From Acidaminococcus timonensis (lineage in GTDB: Bacteria; Bacillota; Negativicutes; Acidaminococcales; Acidaminococcaceae), in contig NZ_FNWH01000004.1 in assembly GCF_900106585.1 (NCBI RefSeq), forward strand, positions 272,401 to 336,400: a stretch of 64,000 nucleotides of DNA, read 5' to 3'. Below are positions 1 to 8,270 of this stretch, piece by piece (positions within the stretch are counted from its first letter, which is position 1; every line of letters starts with the position of its first letter). The notes beneath the pieces were generated by a model. That model had not been told where the DNA came from. It was given only the letters and a program-made list of their open reading frames with translations, and did not search any database. Both the position numbers and the translations under genes were made by a program.

Positions 1-118
1 ATGGGCCGTCCCTACGCAACCCACGTACTGTATTGTATGATTTCGTAGGATTTGCCCATAAGGGGAGACCGTTCCCGGGTCGCCCCCAGCGAGCTTTCTC
101 CACACTGACGTCTGTCAG
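1..118. repeat. Intergenic repeat B, copy 1
   Basis: This stretch closely matches 2994-3104 in the same orientation. Shared pieces include the GTCCCTACGCAAC block, the ATTTCGTAGG block, AAGGGGAGACCGTTCCC and the TTTCCAC..TGACGTC end. A fragment of the same repeat lies inverted at about 8509-8545. It is non-coding, sits at the 3' side of the adjacent minus-strand gene, and is cut by the window edge. Confidence 0.7.
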
Positions 119-1302
119 CCCTGTACATGGTTGTCCAGGGCCACTTTCAGCTGGTTGAACGCTTTTTCTACAACGCTCCGGGGGCAGGCCATGTTGAACC
201 GTTCGAACTGGGCCGTAGCCGGTCCGAAGATTTTTCCGGAATCCAGCCACAGTTTGGCTTCATCCGTAATCAGGTGTTCCAGTTCCTCATCGGTGAACCC
301 GTACCCGAAAAAGTCGATCCACACCAGGTAGGTCCCTTCCGGTTCCACAAAGGTGGCTCTGGAGAAGTTCTTCTTGACGAAGTCCCGTACATAGGCGATG
401 TTCCCGGCAATGTAATCCACCAGTTCCTTCACCCATTCATCCCCTTTGGTGTAGCAGCTCTTCACGGCCACCTGGCCCATGATGCTTCCCTGGCTGTACC
501 CGGCAGCAGCATTGGCTTTGCGATATTTCCGCCGCAGCGCTTCATCCGGAATGATGATATTGGCTGGCTGCAGCCCGGCCACGTTGAAGGTCTTACTGGG
601 AGAATGGTACAGCACCAGGTTCTTCCGATATTTTTCCCCCAGGGTCATGAAACTGGTGAATCTGTGGGGGGCATACACGAAATCGCAGTGGATCTCATCG
701 TCCATGATGATCACGTTGTGCTTCAGGCAGATGTCTCCCAGCCGAGTCAGTTCCTCTCGGGTCCACACACGGCCTGCCGGATTGTGAGGGCTGCACAGCA
801 TATAGACCTTTACCTTGTTTTCCACGATTTTCTTCTCAAAATCATCGAAGTCAATGGTGTATTTTCCGTTTTCATAATGGAGCTGGTTGTTAATAAAGGT
901 CCGGCCGTTGTCTTCGATGACTTCCCGGAACGGATAATATACCGGCTGCTGGATCAGGATGGCATCCCCCGGTTCCGTAAAGGCTTTCACACCGGTGGCC
1001 AGGCCGAAGACCACGCCGCAGCCCAGTGTCACCCAGGAAGGATCGATTTCGTATCCGTAATGGGTGGAAGTCCACCGGTTCAGGGCTGCAAAGTATTCAG
1101 CATCAGGATCCGTGTACCCGAAAATCCCATGGTCGATCCGTTTGTGGAAGTCGGCCAGGATCTCTTCCGGCAGGGCAAAGTCCATATCTGCCACCCACAT
1201 GGGCAGCAGGTCCGTTCGTCCCTTGCGCTGCATGCCGAAATCGTATTTCAGGCAGCTGGTGTTTCTCCGGTCGATGATCTTGTCAAAATCGTATTTTCCC
1301 AT
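115..1302 (-). CDS. MalY/PatB family PLP-dependent C-S lyase (cystathionine beta-lyase type)
   Basis: The 395-residue protein is a fold-type I PLP enzyme of the MalY/PatB group. Family members cleave the C-S bond of cystathionine or cysteine conjugates to give pyruvate, ammonia and a thiol. The N-terminal motif LPMWVADMDF is typical of the group. The nucleotide-contact block CSPHNPAGRVW and the Schiff-base lysine in YHSPSKTFNVAGLQ are both present. Full length for the family. The start is the ATG after an AAGAAGG-like site. It stands alone, divergent from the MATE gene. A second, more distant member lies at 11552-12775. The substrate cannot be told from sequence; an aminotransferase role is the main alternative. 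Confidence 0.88.
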   Translation of the reverse strand: MGKYDFDKIIDRRNTSCLKYDFGMQRKGRTDLLPMWVADMDFALPEEILADFHKRIDHGIFGYTDPDAEYFAALNRWTSTHYGYEIDPSWVTLGCGVVFGLATGVKAFTEPGDAILIQQPVYYPFREVIEDNGRTFINNQLHYENGKYTIDFDDFEKKIVENKVKVYMLCSPHNPAGRVWTREELTRLGDICLKHNVIIMDDEIHCDFVYAPHRFTSFMTLGEKYRKNLVLYHSPSKTFNVAGLQPANIIIPDEALRRKYRKANAAAGYSQGSIMGQVAVKSCYTKGDEWVKELVDYIAGNIAYVRDFVKKNFSRATFVEPEGTYLVWIDFFGYGFTDEELEHLITDEAKLWLDSGKIFGPATAQFERFNMACPRSVVEKAFNQLKVALDNHVQG

Positions 1303-1462
1303 TGATAGAACCTTCTTTCTTCCCAGGCTGATTGCCTACCTTTTTACCTGGTTTTATTGTACCGGTTTTCCGGGAAAAGGTCAAAATGGACGCCTTTACA
1401 TTTTTCTTTCCTCTTCCTATAATTAAATATATCTATGTACGGAATAGAAAGGCAGGAACCCT

Positions 1463-2803
1463 ATGGCACAGACCAAAACAAAAGATATGACCCGGGGAAA
1501 CATTCCCCGGCTGCTGCTGGAATTTGCCCTGCCCCTGATGGTCGGCAACGTGTTCCAAATGTTGTACAACACGGTGGATTCCATTGTGGTGGGCAATTTT
1601 GTGGGTACCCAGGCACTGGCCGCCGTCAGTTCCACCACCATGATCACCAACATGAGCGTTTTTTTCTTCAATGGATTTTCCATTGGGGGCACGGTGATCA
1701 TCGGCAAATATTTCGGAGCCAGGGACCACAAGATGCTCCATCGGGCAGTGGAAACCATCATGGCCGCCACCTTTATCCTTTGTGCCCTGTTCACCCTGGG
1801 CTTCCTGGGTGCCACAGATGCCATGCTCCATTTCATGAAGACACCGGCCGATGTGTTCCAGCAGGCCGCCCTGTATCTGCGGATCTATTTTGCCGGTGTG
1901 ACAGGCCTTCTGCTGTACAACATGGGAAGCGGGATCCTGCGGGCTGTGGGCGATACGAAACGTCCCTTGTATTTCCTGATCCTGACCAGTGTCCTGAATA
2001 TCTTCCTGGATCTGCTTTTCGTCATCCAGTTCCAGATGGGCATTGCCGGCGTGGCCTATGCCACCGTCCTGGCCCAGTTCATTTCCGCGGCAGCCACCAT
2101 GGCCGTACTGATCCGTACGGACGACATCTACTGGTTCTCTTTCAGGGACATGTGCCTGGACAGAGGCATCCTGGGCCAGATCTTCCGGATCGGGCTGCCC
2201 ACGGCTCTCCAGAGTGTGATTACCTCCTTCTCCAACATCTTCGTCCAGGCCTACATCAATTTCTTTGGCGCCACCGTCATGGCCGGCTGGGGCTGCTACA
2301 ACAAGATCGACCAGTTCATCATGCTGCCCATGCAGAGCATGGCCATGGCCGCCACCACCTTTGTGGCCCAGAACGTAGGAGCTCAGAAGCAGGATCGGGC
2401 TGACGACGGCACCGTGAAATCCATCCTGCTGACCCTCCTGATCAACGGGACCCTGTGCATCGTCCTGGTGGCCCTGGCAGAGACTTCCATGAGGCTCTTT
2501 ACCGGAGACGAAGCGGTGATCAGCCAGGGGGCTTCCTTCATCCGGGTCAACCTGTTCTTTACCCTGTTCAACTGTGTGAACCAGGTCCTGGCCGGAGCAT
2601 TGCGGGGCCGGGGGGATTCCATCGGTCCCATGGTGATCATGCTGTGTTCTTTCGTCCTGATCCGCCAGACCTATCTGTTCTGTGTCACCCGCTTTTTCGC
2701 CAACACCCCGCTGACCGTCGGGTTCGGGTATCCGGTGGGCTGGATGTGCTGCTGCGTGCTGGAACTGTTGTACTTTTACCTGCACTGGAAACATCGAGGA
2801 TAA
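1463..2803 (+). CDS. MATE family multidrug/organic cation efflux transporter
   Basis: A 446-residue integral membrane protein with about twelve hydrophobic segments in two homologous halves. The N-terminal pattern around LLLEFALPLMVGNVFQMLYN and the following NTVDSIVVGNFVG segment is characteristic of MATE (NorM/DinF-like) exporters, which use Na+ or H+ gradients to expel cationic drugs and metabolites. The second half begins near GLPTALQSVITSFSNIFVQ, repeating the first-half topology. The start follows GGCAGGAA. It is a single gene, immediately followed by a repeat-A hairpin pair that probably terminates it. Natural substrate unknown. Confidence 0.9.
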   Translation: MAQTKTKDMTRGNIPRLLLEFALPLMVGNVFQMLYNTVDSIVVGNFVGTQALAAVSSTTMITNMSVFFFNGFSIGGTVIIGKYFGARDHKMLHRAVETIMAATFILCALFTLGFLGATDAMLHFMKTPADVFQQAALYLRIYFAGVTGLLLYNMGSGILRAVGDTKRPLYFLILTSVLNIFLDLLFVIQFQMGIAGVAYATVLAQFISAAATMAVLIRTDDIYWFSFRDMCLDRGILGQIFRIGLPTALQSVITSFSNIFVQAYINFFGATVMAGWGCYNKIDQFIMLPMQSMAMAATTFVAQNVGAQKQDRADDGTVKSILLTLLINGTLCIVLVALAETSMRLFTGDEAVISQGASFIRVNLFFTLFNCVNQVLAGALRGRGDSIGPMVIMLCSFVLIRQTYLFCVTRFFANTPLTVGFGYPVGWMCCCVLELLYFYLHWKHRG

Positions 2804-2922
2804 AAAAGGGGGTGTGAAAAAATGCTTTTTCACACCCCGTCACTAGTCACTAGCCGATGGAAGCCAGCTGACGCTAGCGAAATAAAGGCGCTGTGGATGA
2901 TTTTTTCACAGCGCCTTTTCAT
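2804..2922 (+). repeat. Dual-hairpin intergenic repeat A, copy 1
   Basis: The copy starts with stem-loop 1 (GGGGTGTGAAAAA paired with TTTTTCACACCCC, about 2808-2838). A CACTAGT heptamer spacer and the conserved block GATGGAAGCCAGCTGACGCTAGCGAAATAAA follow. Stem-loop 2 (AAAGGCGCTGTG paired with CACAGCGCCTTT, about 2884-2919) closes it. It lies immediately after the MATE stop codon and can act as its terminator. Further copies are at 8271, 23356 and, inverted, 52938, with a partial copy at 40866. Confidence 0.85.
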
Positions 2923-2976
2923 ATTGTACCCCCTGCCGCTCAAAGACCCGGCTATTTAACGGCCGTGGCTTTCCAT

Positions 2977-3104
2977 ACCTGGGAACGGACGCCCCTGATG
3001 GGGCGTCCCTACGCAACGTACTGTACGATTTCGTAGGGTCTACCCGTAAGGGGAGACCGTTCCCAGGTCGCCCAGCGGGCTCTTTCCACGCTGACGTCAA
3101 AGAA
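2977..3104. repeat. Intergenic repeat B, copy 2
   Basis: This copy matches positions 1-118 over most of its length. Its left part, GGGAACGGACGCCCCTGATGGGG, reappears inverted around 8520-8545. There is no open reading frame with a ribosome site. With repeat A and the 3113-3152 hairpin it fills the gene-free stretch 2804-3190. Confidence 0.7.
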
Positions 3105-3112
3105 CAAAAAAT

Positions 3113-3152
3113 AAGGCTGTGAAGAAATAGATCCTCATTTCTTCACAGCCTT
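3113..3152 (-). terminator. Terminator of the secreted C26 peptidase gene
   Basis: The arms AAGGCTGTGAAGAAAT and ATTTCTTCACAGCCTT form a long stem, followed on the minus strand by ATTTTTT. It is 38 bases past the stop of the minus-strand gene. The stem core GGCTGTGAAGAAAT is shared with the longer palindrome at 35964-36015. Confidence 0.85.
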
Positions 3153-3190
3153 CCGTTTTTTGGTGTATTCCCTGACGCCTCGACGACGGA

Positions 3191-4192
3191 CTATTTGGAT
3201 GCCGTGGCTTTTTCCGTGGCCGCTTTGACCAGCGCTTTGAAGAAGGCCATGGACGTATCCACATCACAGTAGGCTTTCGGATCTTTCTTGTTGATCAGTA
3301 CCTGTTTCAGATCGTTTTCCGGATGGAACTGCAGGGCTACCGTAAACAGGTTCTTTGGATATTCCACGCCTTCAATGATGGAGACCCCGTTGTAGGTCTT
3401 TTCGGCCGTCTGGATCAGGCCCGTTCCGGCAATGCTGCCGATGGCCTGGTGATGCCAGGAAGAAACATTCTTCAGTTCATCAGCCCCGACGATCTCCCGC
3501 AGATGGGATTTCACCGGCAGGATGGTCACATCGTGACGGGCATAATCCCGGTTGGGGGTTCCGGGGGGCATCCGGTGGAAATCATCATGATAGGTCTGTC
3601 CCTTGGATTTGTAGTAGTCGGTCAGGTCCTGGATCATTTTGGCTCCGCTGACCACCCCCAGCATCTGTTCGCTGCGGCATACATCCAGGGTGGGGATGTT
3701 GTTGGCCAGGCAATATGCCTGAAGGGTATAGTCGGAAATATCCCGGGTGGCATTGATGCCCTCCCCATGGTTCTTTTCCTTTTCGGCTTCTTTATACAGG
3801 GAGGGGCTGATGTCTTCCCCGCCGGTACCGAATACCCCGTCCACGCCCTGCATCACGGTAGCGATGTTGGTCTTGCTGAAATCTTTGGCTTTGATCTTGT
3901 TGGCGTATTTTTGCTTCAGCATGCCGGATTTTTCCAAGGCACTTTGATCCACAGCCCCGTTGGCATCGTATTTCACATCACTGCTCTTGATTTGGCCCAG
4001 TTCCACAGGAACGCCGCCGGCCAGTTCGATGATTTTTTTAAAAGCGGTGTAATCCTGCTTGTTGCTCTTCCAGGAGATCCCGATGACGGGTTTACCCCCC
4101 ACCATGGCATGGACATCATAGGCCATCCCCAGGGACAGACTCATGGACAGCGCCGCAACGGCCAATACTTTTTCCAGCTTTTTCAACATCAT
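3191..4192 (-). CDS. Secreted peptidase C26 (gamma-glutamyl hydrolase/PuuD-like)
   Basis: A 333-residue class I glutamine-amidotransferase-like hydrolase. The first 28 residues form a signal peptide (lysine-rich start, hydrophobic VAALSMSLSLGM, then a VHA cleavage-type motif), so it is likely exported. The GGEDISPSLY segment matches the PGGxDxxPxxY motif of gamma-glutamyl-GABA hydrolases. The nucleophile Cys lies in LDVCRSEQML and the His in ALQFHPE. The usual GICRGxQ elbow is changed to DVCRSEQ, so activity on standard substrates is uncertain. Family members cut gamma-glutamyl bonds. It is monocistronic, with a terminator at 3113-3152. A cytosolic relative is at 38331-39065. Confidence 0.82.
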   Translation of the reverse strand: MMLKKLEKVLAVAALSMSLSLGMAYDVHAMVGGKPVIGISWKSNKQDYTAFKKIIELAGGVPVELGQIKSSDVKYDANGAVDQSALEKSGMLKQKYANKIKAKDFSKTNIATVMQGVDGVFGTGGEDISPSLYKEAEKEKNHGEGINATRDISDYTLQAYCLANNIPTLDVCRSEQMLGVVSGAKMIQDLTDYYKSKGQTYHDDFHRMPPGTPNRDYARHDVTILPVKSHLREIVGADELKNVSSWHHQAIGSIAGTGLIQTAEKTYNGVSIIEGVEYPKNLFTVALQFHPENDLKQVLINKKDPKAYCDVDTSMAFFKALVKAATEKATASK

Positions 4193-4341
4193 TTGCCTGC
4201 ACTTCCTTTCCAGAACAGTTATTGAATAAGAATATTACACACGCCGATTGTACATTCTTGTTAGAAAAAGTTCAATAAAAATTTGAAAATTCTTTAAAAT
4301 AAGTTTTTTCTTGTACAAAATGAAACATCCATGACAAGAAT

Positions 4342-4384
4342 AACGGTGGAGATCCCGAAGGGAGCGTGCGATATCTCCACCGTT
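4342..4384. terminator. Stem-loop downstream of the small peptide genes
   Basis: The sequence AACGGTGGAGAT pairs with ATCTCCACCGTT around an 18-base loop. It lies just beyond the stop of the minus-strand small gene at 4398, so it could terminate that unit. The T-tract on that side is weak (ATTCTTGT), so mRNA stabilisation is an alternative. Confidence 0.55.
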
Positions 4385-4397
4385 ACTTTTCATCCTT

Positions 4398-4559
4398 TTA
4401 TACCCGGAATTCCCGTTTCACCATGCCGGGGATTTCCGGCTCATAGCCGGTGGCCCTGGATTTTCTGCCACCGCCTTGCAGCAGGCCCACAAACAGAAGA
4501 TCTTTCAGGCTTTCTACCGTTTTCGTCATTTCATAATCACGTTTTGCCGTCATTCCCAT
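4398..4559 (-). CDS. Small peptide gene 2 (53 aa), MGM-start family, unknown function
   Basis: Reading the minus strand from the ATG at 4559 gives a 53-residue peptide starting MGMTAKRDYEMTK and ending VKREFRV, with an internal LLQGGGRKSRA segment. A strong ribosome site (AGGAGGGAT) precedes the ATG. It lies 49 bases after a second small gene (4609-4761) that also starts MGM after AGGAGGG. The shared start, paired layout and strong initiation signals argue for real genes. There is no recognised domain, no signal peptide and no cysteine. It could be a peptide signal, a RiPP-like precursor or a small regulator, but no modification enzyme is adjacent. Confidence 0.5.
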   Translation of the reverse strand: MGMTAKRDYEMTKTVESLKDLLFVGLLQGGGRKSRATGYEPEIPGMVKREFRV

Positions 4560-4608
4560 GATCCATCCCTCCTACAGTCTTACCATCATACCAGGTTTCC
4601 GGCTTCCT

Positions 4609-4761
4609 TCATTCGAAGTCGAAATATCCCATGGGATCCCAGTCCTTCAGGCTGGGGACATCGCTTCCGGACAGGCTGGGAGCGAACAGTTTCAGGATTT
4701 TCTCTTCTACACCGGCCGTTTCTTTGCCAGCCATCGTTTCTAATTTACTATTCATTCCCAT
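4609..4761 (-). CDS. Small peptide gene 1 (50 aa), MGM-start family, unknown function
   Basis: The minus strand from the ATG at 4761 encodes 50 residues starting MGMNSKLETMAGKE and ending DWDPMGYFDFE. The site AAAGGAGGGTTATT precedes the ATG with good spacing. It is the upstream member of a two-gene unit with 4398-4559. The acidic, aromatic C-terminus and the absence of transmembrane segments distinguish it from its downstream partner. The AT-rich 4770-4920 stretch upstream probably holds the promoter. Function unknown. Confidence 0.5.
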   Translation of the reverse strand: MGMNSKLETMAGKETAGVEEKILKLFAPSLSGSDVPSLKDWDPMGYFDFE

Positions 4762-4930
4762 AATAACCCTCCTTTTTCGTTCTTATACTTCCGAACTATA
4801 TTTATTATATCTAAAATATTATTCGTGTATAGTGGTTCGCAGTTCATTCACAATTTCTGTTTTCTCCATAAGATAAATTGTTAATAGTTTTACGGTATTT
4901 AAGATTATTTAACGGGTTTAGTAAAAAAAG

Positions 4931-4959
4931 AGGGTGTTGCATGAAACATGCAACACCCT
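4931..4959 (-). terminator. Terminator after the rpoN remnant
   Basis: AGGGTGTTGCATG and CATGCAACACCCT form a 13-bp perfect stem with a three-base loop. On the minus strand it is followed by CTTTTTTT. It sits 35 bases past the stop of the decayed rpoN reading frame, consistent with a former transcription unit. Confidence 0.88.
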
Positions 4960-4993
4960 GAGCGGTACATCCAATTTTCAATGACCTGAAAGG

Positions 4994-5438
4994 CTACTCC
5001 CATTCCTTCCGTCCGCTTTTGGCAGGGATCCCCATCTTTACCCGATACTTGTTCACTGTGCGCCGGGCCGTATGGATCCCCTGGCGTTCCAGCGCCTCGC
5101 AGATGGCCTGGTCACTGAGGGGATGGCCCCTGGATGGTCTGTCTGATCAGCTGCTGGAGAGTCTTTTTCTGCCGGGAAGCATTGGCCAACGGATCCGGTA
5201 GCGGTTCATTCTCCTTATCCCAAATCCGTTTCCCCCGATATACTTCCTGGTCCGTTTCCTGCTAAGCCGGCCCTTTCACTTCACTGGGGAATTCCATGAG
5301 GGGATTGGCTTCCACGGCCTCCTGGACATACTGGTCCAGTTCCAGTGCACCCAGCTGCAGCAGCTTCATCTGCTGCACCAGATGGAGATTCAGCTGCTGC
5401 CGCAGCTGGGGTTCAAGGGTCAGTTTGGTAATTGGCAT
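4994..5438 (-). pseudogene. rpoN: Remnant of rpoN (RNA polymerase sigma-54 factor)
   Basis: From the ATG at 5438 (preceded by AAAGGAGG) the frame encodes a sigma-54 region I: LTLEPQLRQQLNLHLVQQMKLLQL-type sequence, then LGALELDQYVQEAVEANPLMEF. An in-frame TAG follows after about 59 codons. A frameshift near the CAGGGGCCATCCCC stretch follows further on. The frame then resumes with the sigma-54 C-terminus, LSDQAICEALERQGIHTARR, and TVNKYRVKMGIPAK, which carries the RpoN box. Intact sigma-54 is about 430-480 residues. Only about 150 codons remain, so the central core-binding and promoter-binding parts are largely deleted. The gene cannot make a working sigma-54. Confidence 0.85.
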
Positions 5439-5583
5439 GGAAATGGACCTCCTTTTCAGGGACGTTGCTCCAGCGCCCCGGTTCCTGCTCCCGGGAACAG
5501 ACCTCTTCTCCTGGTCAGTCCCTGCAGATCGTTTCTACTTCCTATTATACAATAGGATGGTGTACCCCGGTGGATCAAGTTCC

Positions 5584-5624
5584 ATACAACCCATAGGCAA
5601 CCATTGCCGGACAGCAGGTGGATA
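5584..5624 (+). repeat. Dispersed repeat D, copy 1
   Basis: This copy shares CAACCATTGCCGGACA followed by a GTGGATA end with 41144-41183, and a looser form with 8226-8264 and 32624-32668. It lies in the otherwise empty 5439-5641 stretch upstream of the rpoN remnant. Confidence 0.6.
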
Positions 5625-5641
5625 GGCCTCCATACAAAAAA

Positions 5642-5672
5642 AGAGAACCGGGAATGGTCTCCACAGTTCTCT
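5642..5672 (-). terminator. Terminator of the first Nramp-like gene
   Basis: AGAGAAC and GTTCTCT pair, and on the minus strand the hairpin is followed by seven T residues. It lies 8 bases beyond the stop of the minus-strand transporter gene. Confidence 0.75.
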
Positions 5673-5679
5673 CTCTTCT

Positions 5680-6930
5680 TTAAAATTTCTTGTAAATGGC
5701 GTAAATCGTAATTCCCAGGGTAAACAGATAGCATACGGTCATGGCAATCTGCAGCAGACGAGGCTGTTTCAATCCGGCATTCACATCCTTGCGCCAGATC
5801 AGCAGGGTCACGAAAAGGCCCGCAGTGGGAGTCCCGATGGAAGTGGCCAGGTTGGCCAGGAAAATCAGGCCGGTGGGAGAACCGTTATACATAAAGCAGA
5901 CCACACACCCAAAGGCGATGCAGGCCACACACAGCCAGCGGACCAGTCTGCTTTCCAGGCTTACGTCCTTATCCAGACCGGCATTCAGCAGCACCACCCC
6001 TCTCTGGGTATTCCCCAAAAGGCTGGAGAACGCAGCACCCAGCAGTGCCAGTCCCATGACCAGGCTGGCATATTTTCCCAGGAAGGGCCGCAGCATATCG
6101 GCCAGCTGTACCGGTGCTGTAATCCGCAGACCCTGGGGATGGAGGACGATGGCCCCTACAGTGACCACTGCCCCGGAAATCAGGATTACCGTCACCACGT
6201 GGGCAATGGCATCTGCCAGCATGGTCCCGTTGAACATATCCTTCTTGTTCCACTTTTTTTCGGCTCCCAGGTAGGTACCATAGACACCGGCGGTAATGGC
6301 CGCATGGGTACTGATGAAGGCCAGGCTGTGATGGATGCTGCTCTTGGGGAACTGCCAGTGGGTCACACCCTGGAAAAAGGGACCCCATTCCGGTCCACCG
6401 GTCTGCACCAGTGTTGCATAGAAGGCCAGGATCATGGCCAGGATGCAGAGCAAAATCCCCTTTTCGACTTTGGAGTATGTATTCCTGGAAAAATACATGC
6501 CCATCAGGATGGCAATCATGATCAGCGCTCCGACCTTCCAGTTGATGCCAAAGATCAGGTTCATCCCGGCGCCGCTGCCGGAAATATTCCCGAAGGTGAA
6601 GAACAGACAGGCCAGGAACAAACAGATTCCCACGAAAGCAGCTGCCCCTTTGCCATAATAGTGACGGATGGCATGGATAATGGGCATGCCGGTCAGCATG
6701 GAAATCCGATAGCAGGTCAGCATGAAAGTGATCCCCATGAGGAAAATGGGGATGAACAGCCACAGCATGGCATACCCGTAATTGGCCCCCAGCATGGCTG
6801 CCGTGGTAATGGCCCCCGGCCCGATGACCACACCGGTCAGGATGATGCCCGGCCCGATCCGTTTCAGCATCTCCACAAATGACAATTTTTGCACTGTATC
6901 AGGGTCAAACCCCAGACGTTCGATGTACAT
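5680..6930 (-). CDS. Nramp-like transporter with altered metal-site motif (paralogue 1)
   Basis: A 416-residue protein with about eleven transmembrane segments and Nramp (SLC11/MntH) architecture. In TM1 the family's metal-binding DPGN appears as GPGA (in VVIGPGAITTAAMLGANYGY), so both metal-ligand residues are lost. TM6 reads ISTHAAITAGVYGTYLGAEK and lacks the usual MPH. It is therefore probably not a Mn2+/Fe2+ carrier; the substrate may be another cation or an organic compound. It is divergent from the LacI regulator, whose putative operators flank this gene's promoter, and paralogous to 8659-9921. The ATG at 6930 follows AAGGAGAATGGCTT. Confidence 0.8.
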   Translation of the reverse strand: MYIERLGFDPDTVQKLSFVEMLKRIGPGIILTGVVIGPGAITTAAMLGANYGYAMLWLFIPIFLMGITFMLTCYRISMLTGMPIIHAIRHYYGKGAAAFVGICLFLACLFFTFGNISGSGAGMNLIFGINWKVGALIMIAILMGMYFSRNTYSKVEKGILLCILAMILAFYATLVQTGGPEWGPFFQGVTHWQFPKSSIHHSLAFISTHAAITAGVYGTYLGAEKKWNKKDMFNGTMLADAIAHVVTVILISGAVVTVGAIVLHPQGLRITAPVQLADMLRPFLGKYASLVMGLALLGAAFSSLLGNTQRGVVLLNAGLDKDVSLESRLVRWLCVACIAFGCVVCFMYNGSPTGLIFLANLATSIGTPTAGLFVTLLIWRKDVNAGLKQPRLLQIAMTVCYLFTLGITIYAIYKKF

Positions 6931-7020
6931 AAGCCATTCTCCTTATCTTTGGTGTTCCTTTTCTGATTCCAACTGTTTCCAGAAAGAGGAAAAAACAAGT
7001 GCAATATGCTGCAGCCGTTT

Positions 7021-7108
7021 AGCAATCGTTTGCATTATCTTCGTGTTATTTATAGCATTCATTCCCATCATCCGTCAATATTTTCTGATACTTCTGCAAT
7101 TTCTTGCA
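7021..7108 (-). promoter_or_regulatory. Promoter of the first Nramp-like gene with two LacI-type operators
   Basis: On the minus strand a TTGACG -35 (7073-7078) and TATAAA -10 (7049-7054) are separated by 18 bases. LacI-type palindromes lie at 7095-7108 (TGCAATTTCTTGCA), upstream of -35, and 7021-7034 (AGCAATCGTTTGCA), just downstream of the start region. Their centres are 74 bp apart. The same arrangement recurs at 11083-11170, suggesting looping repression by the adjacent regulator. Confidence 0.7.
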
Positions 7109-7227
7109 TCAGGAATTCTCCTTATATTCCAGTATCCATGCGCTTTCCCAGATTTTATCTTGACAAGTTCCCATAGGTATGATATCAGTATAGTTAATAC
7201 AAACGATTTCAGAAAGGAGATGCCGTG

Positions 7228-8223
7228 ATGCCCACGTTAAAAGATGTGGCCAAGCTGGCCTGTGTGGACGTAAGCACTGTTTCCCGGGCCCTGAACAACA
7301 ATCCCTGTGTCCATGCGGAAACCAAGGCCCGGATCATGGCGGCTGTAGAAAAACTCAGTTACCGGCCCAACCTGCTGGCCAAAGGACTGCGCCAGGGCAA
7401 GCGGCACACCATCGGTGTGGTCGTTCCCCGGCTGCACCTGACCGTCTTCTCCACGGTGGCCCAGGCCATCGAAGAAGCCGCCCGGGAACAGGGATATGCC
7501 ACCCTGCTGTGCAGTACGGAGGACGATCCCCAGATCGAAAAGGAGGGGCTGAGCCGTCTGCGGAACGGATTGGTGGATGGCATCCTGCTGGCAGGGACCG
7601 GCAAGAACAAAAAGCTGGTCCGGGATATCCAGGTTTCCGGGATCCCGGTGACCCAGGTGATCCGGATCCAGGATGATACCCTTTCCAGCGTCACGGTGGA
7701 TTATGTGAAATGCGGCTACGAGGCAGTCACGTACCTGTACGGACGGGGCAGTCGCCATCCCGGTCTGATTACAGGTTCTTTAAAATTATCTCCCTATAAA
7801 TTCCGGTACCAAGGATACAAAAAAGCCCTGGAAGAACTGGGGCTCCAGGAAATCACCTCGGAGGCCAGGGGATTCACCAACTCTCTGGAATATGGCTACC
7901 AGGCCACCCTGCAGATGCTCAAGGAACATCCGGAGCTGGATGCCATCCTGGCCGCCATGGATGCCCAGGGCATCGGTGCCATGCGGGCCCTGAAGGAGCA
8001 GAAAAAACGGGTGCCCCGGGATGTACGGGTCATCAGCCTCACAGGCCACGAGCTGGGCAATATGCTGGAAACCACCATGACCACCCTGGAAATGCCAGCC
8101 CGGATCATCGGCCGGAAAGCTGCCCAGCTGGTCCTGGAGCAAATCGAAGCCAAAGACAAGGCCAGCATCCCCATCCAGCATGTGGTGTATGATTCCGCCC
8201 TGATCGAACGGGAAAGCACCTGA
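7228..8223 (+). CDS. LacI/GalR family transcriptional regulator
   Basis: A 331-residue repressor. The N-terminal helix-turn-helix PTLKDVAKLACVDVSTVSRA and the hinge region with SYRPNLLAKGLRQGK are typical of LacI/GalR. A periplasmic-binding-protein-like effector domain follows from about residue 60 (TIGVVVPRL). The start is ATG 7228 after AAAGGAG; a GTG one codon upstream is possible. It lies between the two Nramp-like genes and probably binds the TGCAAnnnnTTGCA palindromes at 7021, 7095, 11083 and 11157, so it likely controls the transporter and aldolase promoters. The effector is unknown. Unlike sugar regulators, its neighbours include no sugar enzymes except a DapA/NanA-type aldolase. Confidence 0.9.
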   Translation: MPTLKDVAKLACVDVSTVSRALNNNPCVHAETKARIMAAVEKLSYRPNLLAKGLRQGKRHTIGVVVPRLHLTVFSTVAQAIEEAAREQGYATLLCSTEDDPQIEKEGLSRLRNGLVDGILLAGTGKNKKLVRDIQVSGIPVTQVIRIQDDTLSSVTVDYVKCGYEAVTYLYGRGSRHPGLITGSLKLSPYKFRYQGYKKALEELGLQEITSEARGFTNSLEYGYQATLQMLKEHPELDAILAAMDAQGIGAMRALKEQKKRVPRDVRVISLTGHELGNMLETTMTTLEMPARIIGRKAAQLVLEQIEAKDKASIPIQHVVYDSALIEREST

Positions 8224-8225
8224 TA

Positions 8226-8264
8226 TACAACGTTGTACAATCATTGCAGGACAGAAGTTGCATA
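8226..8264 (+). repeat. Dispersed repeat D, copy 2
   Basis: ATACAACGTTGTACAA is followed by the CATTGCAGGACA core and GTTGCATA. It matches the pattern of copies at 5584, 32624 and 41144. It lies immediately after the LacI gene stop. Confidence 0.55.
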
Positions 8265-8270
8265 AGAACT

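Noticed and set aside
127..1305. Long plus-strand frame opposite the first MalY-type gene
   Set aside because: The minus-strand protein has clear PLP-enzyme motifs; the opposite frame has a low-complexity shadow composition.
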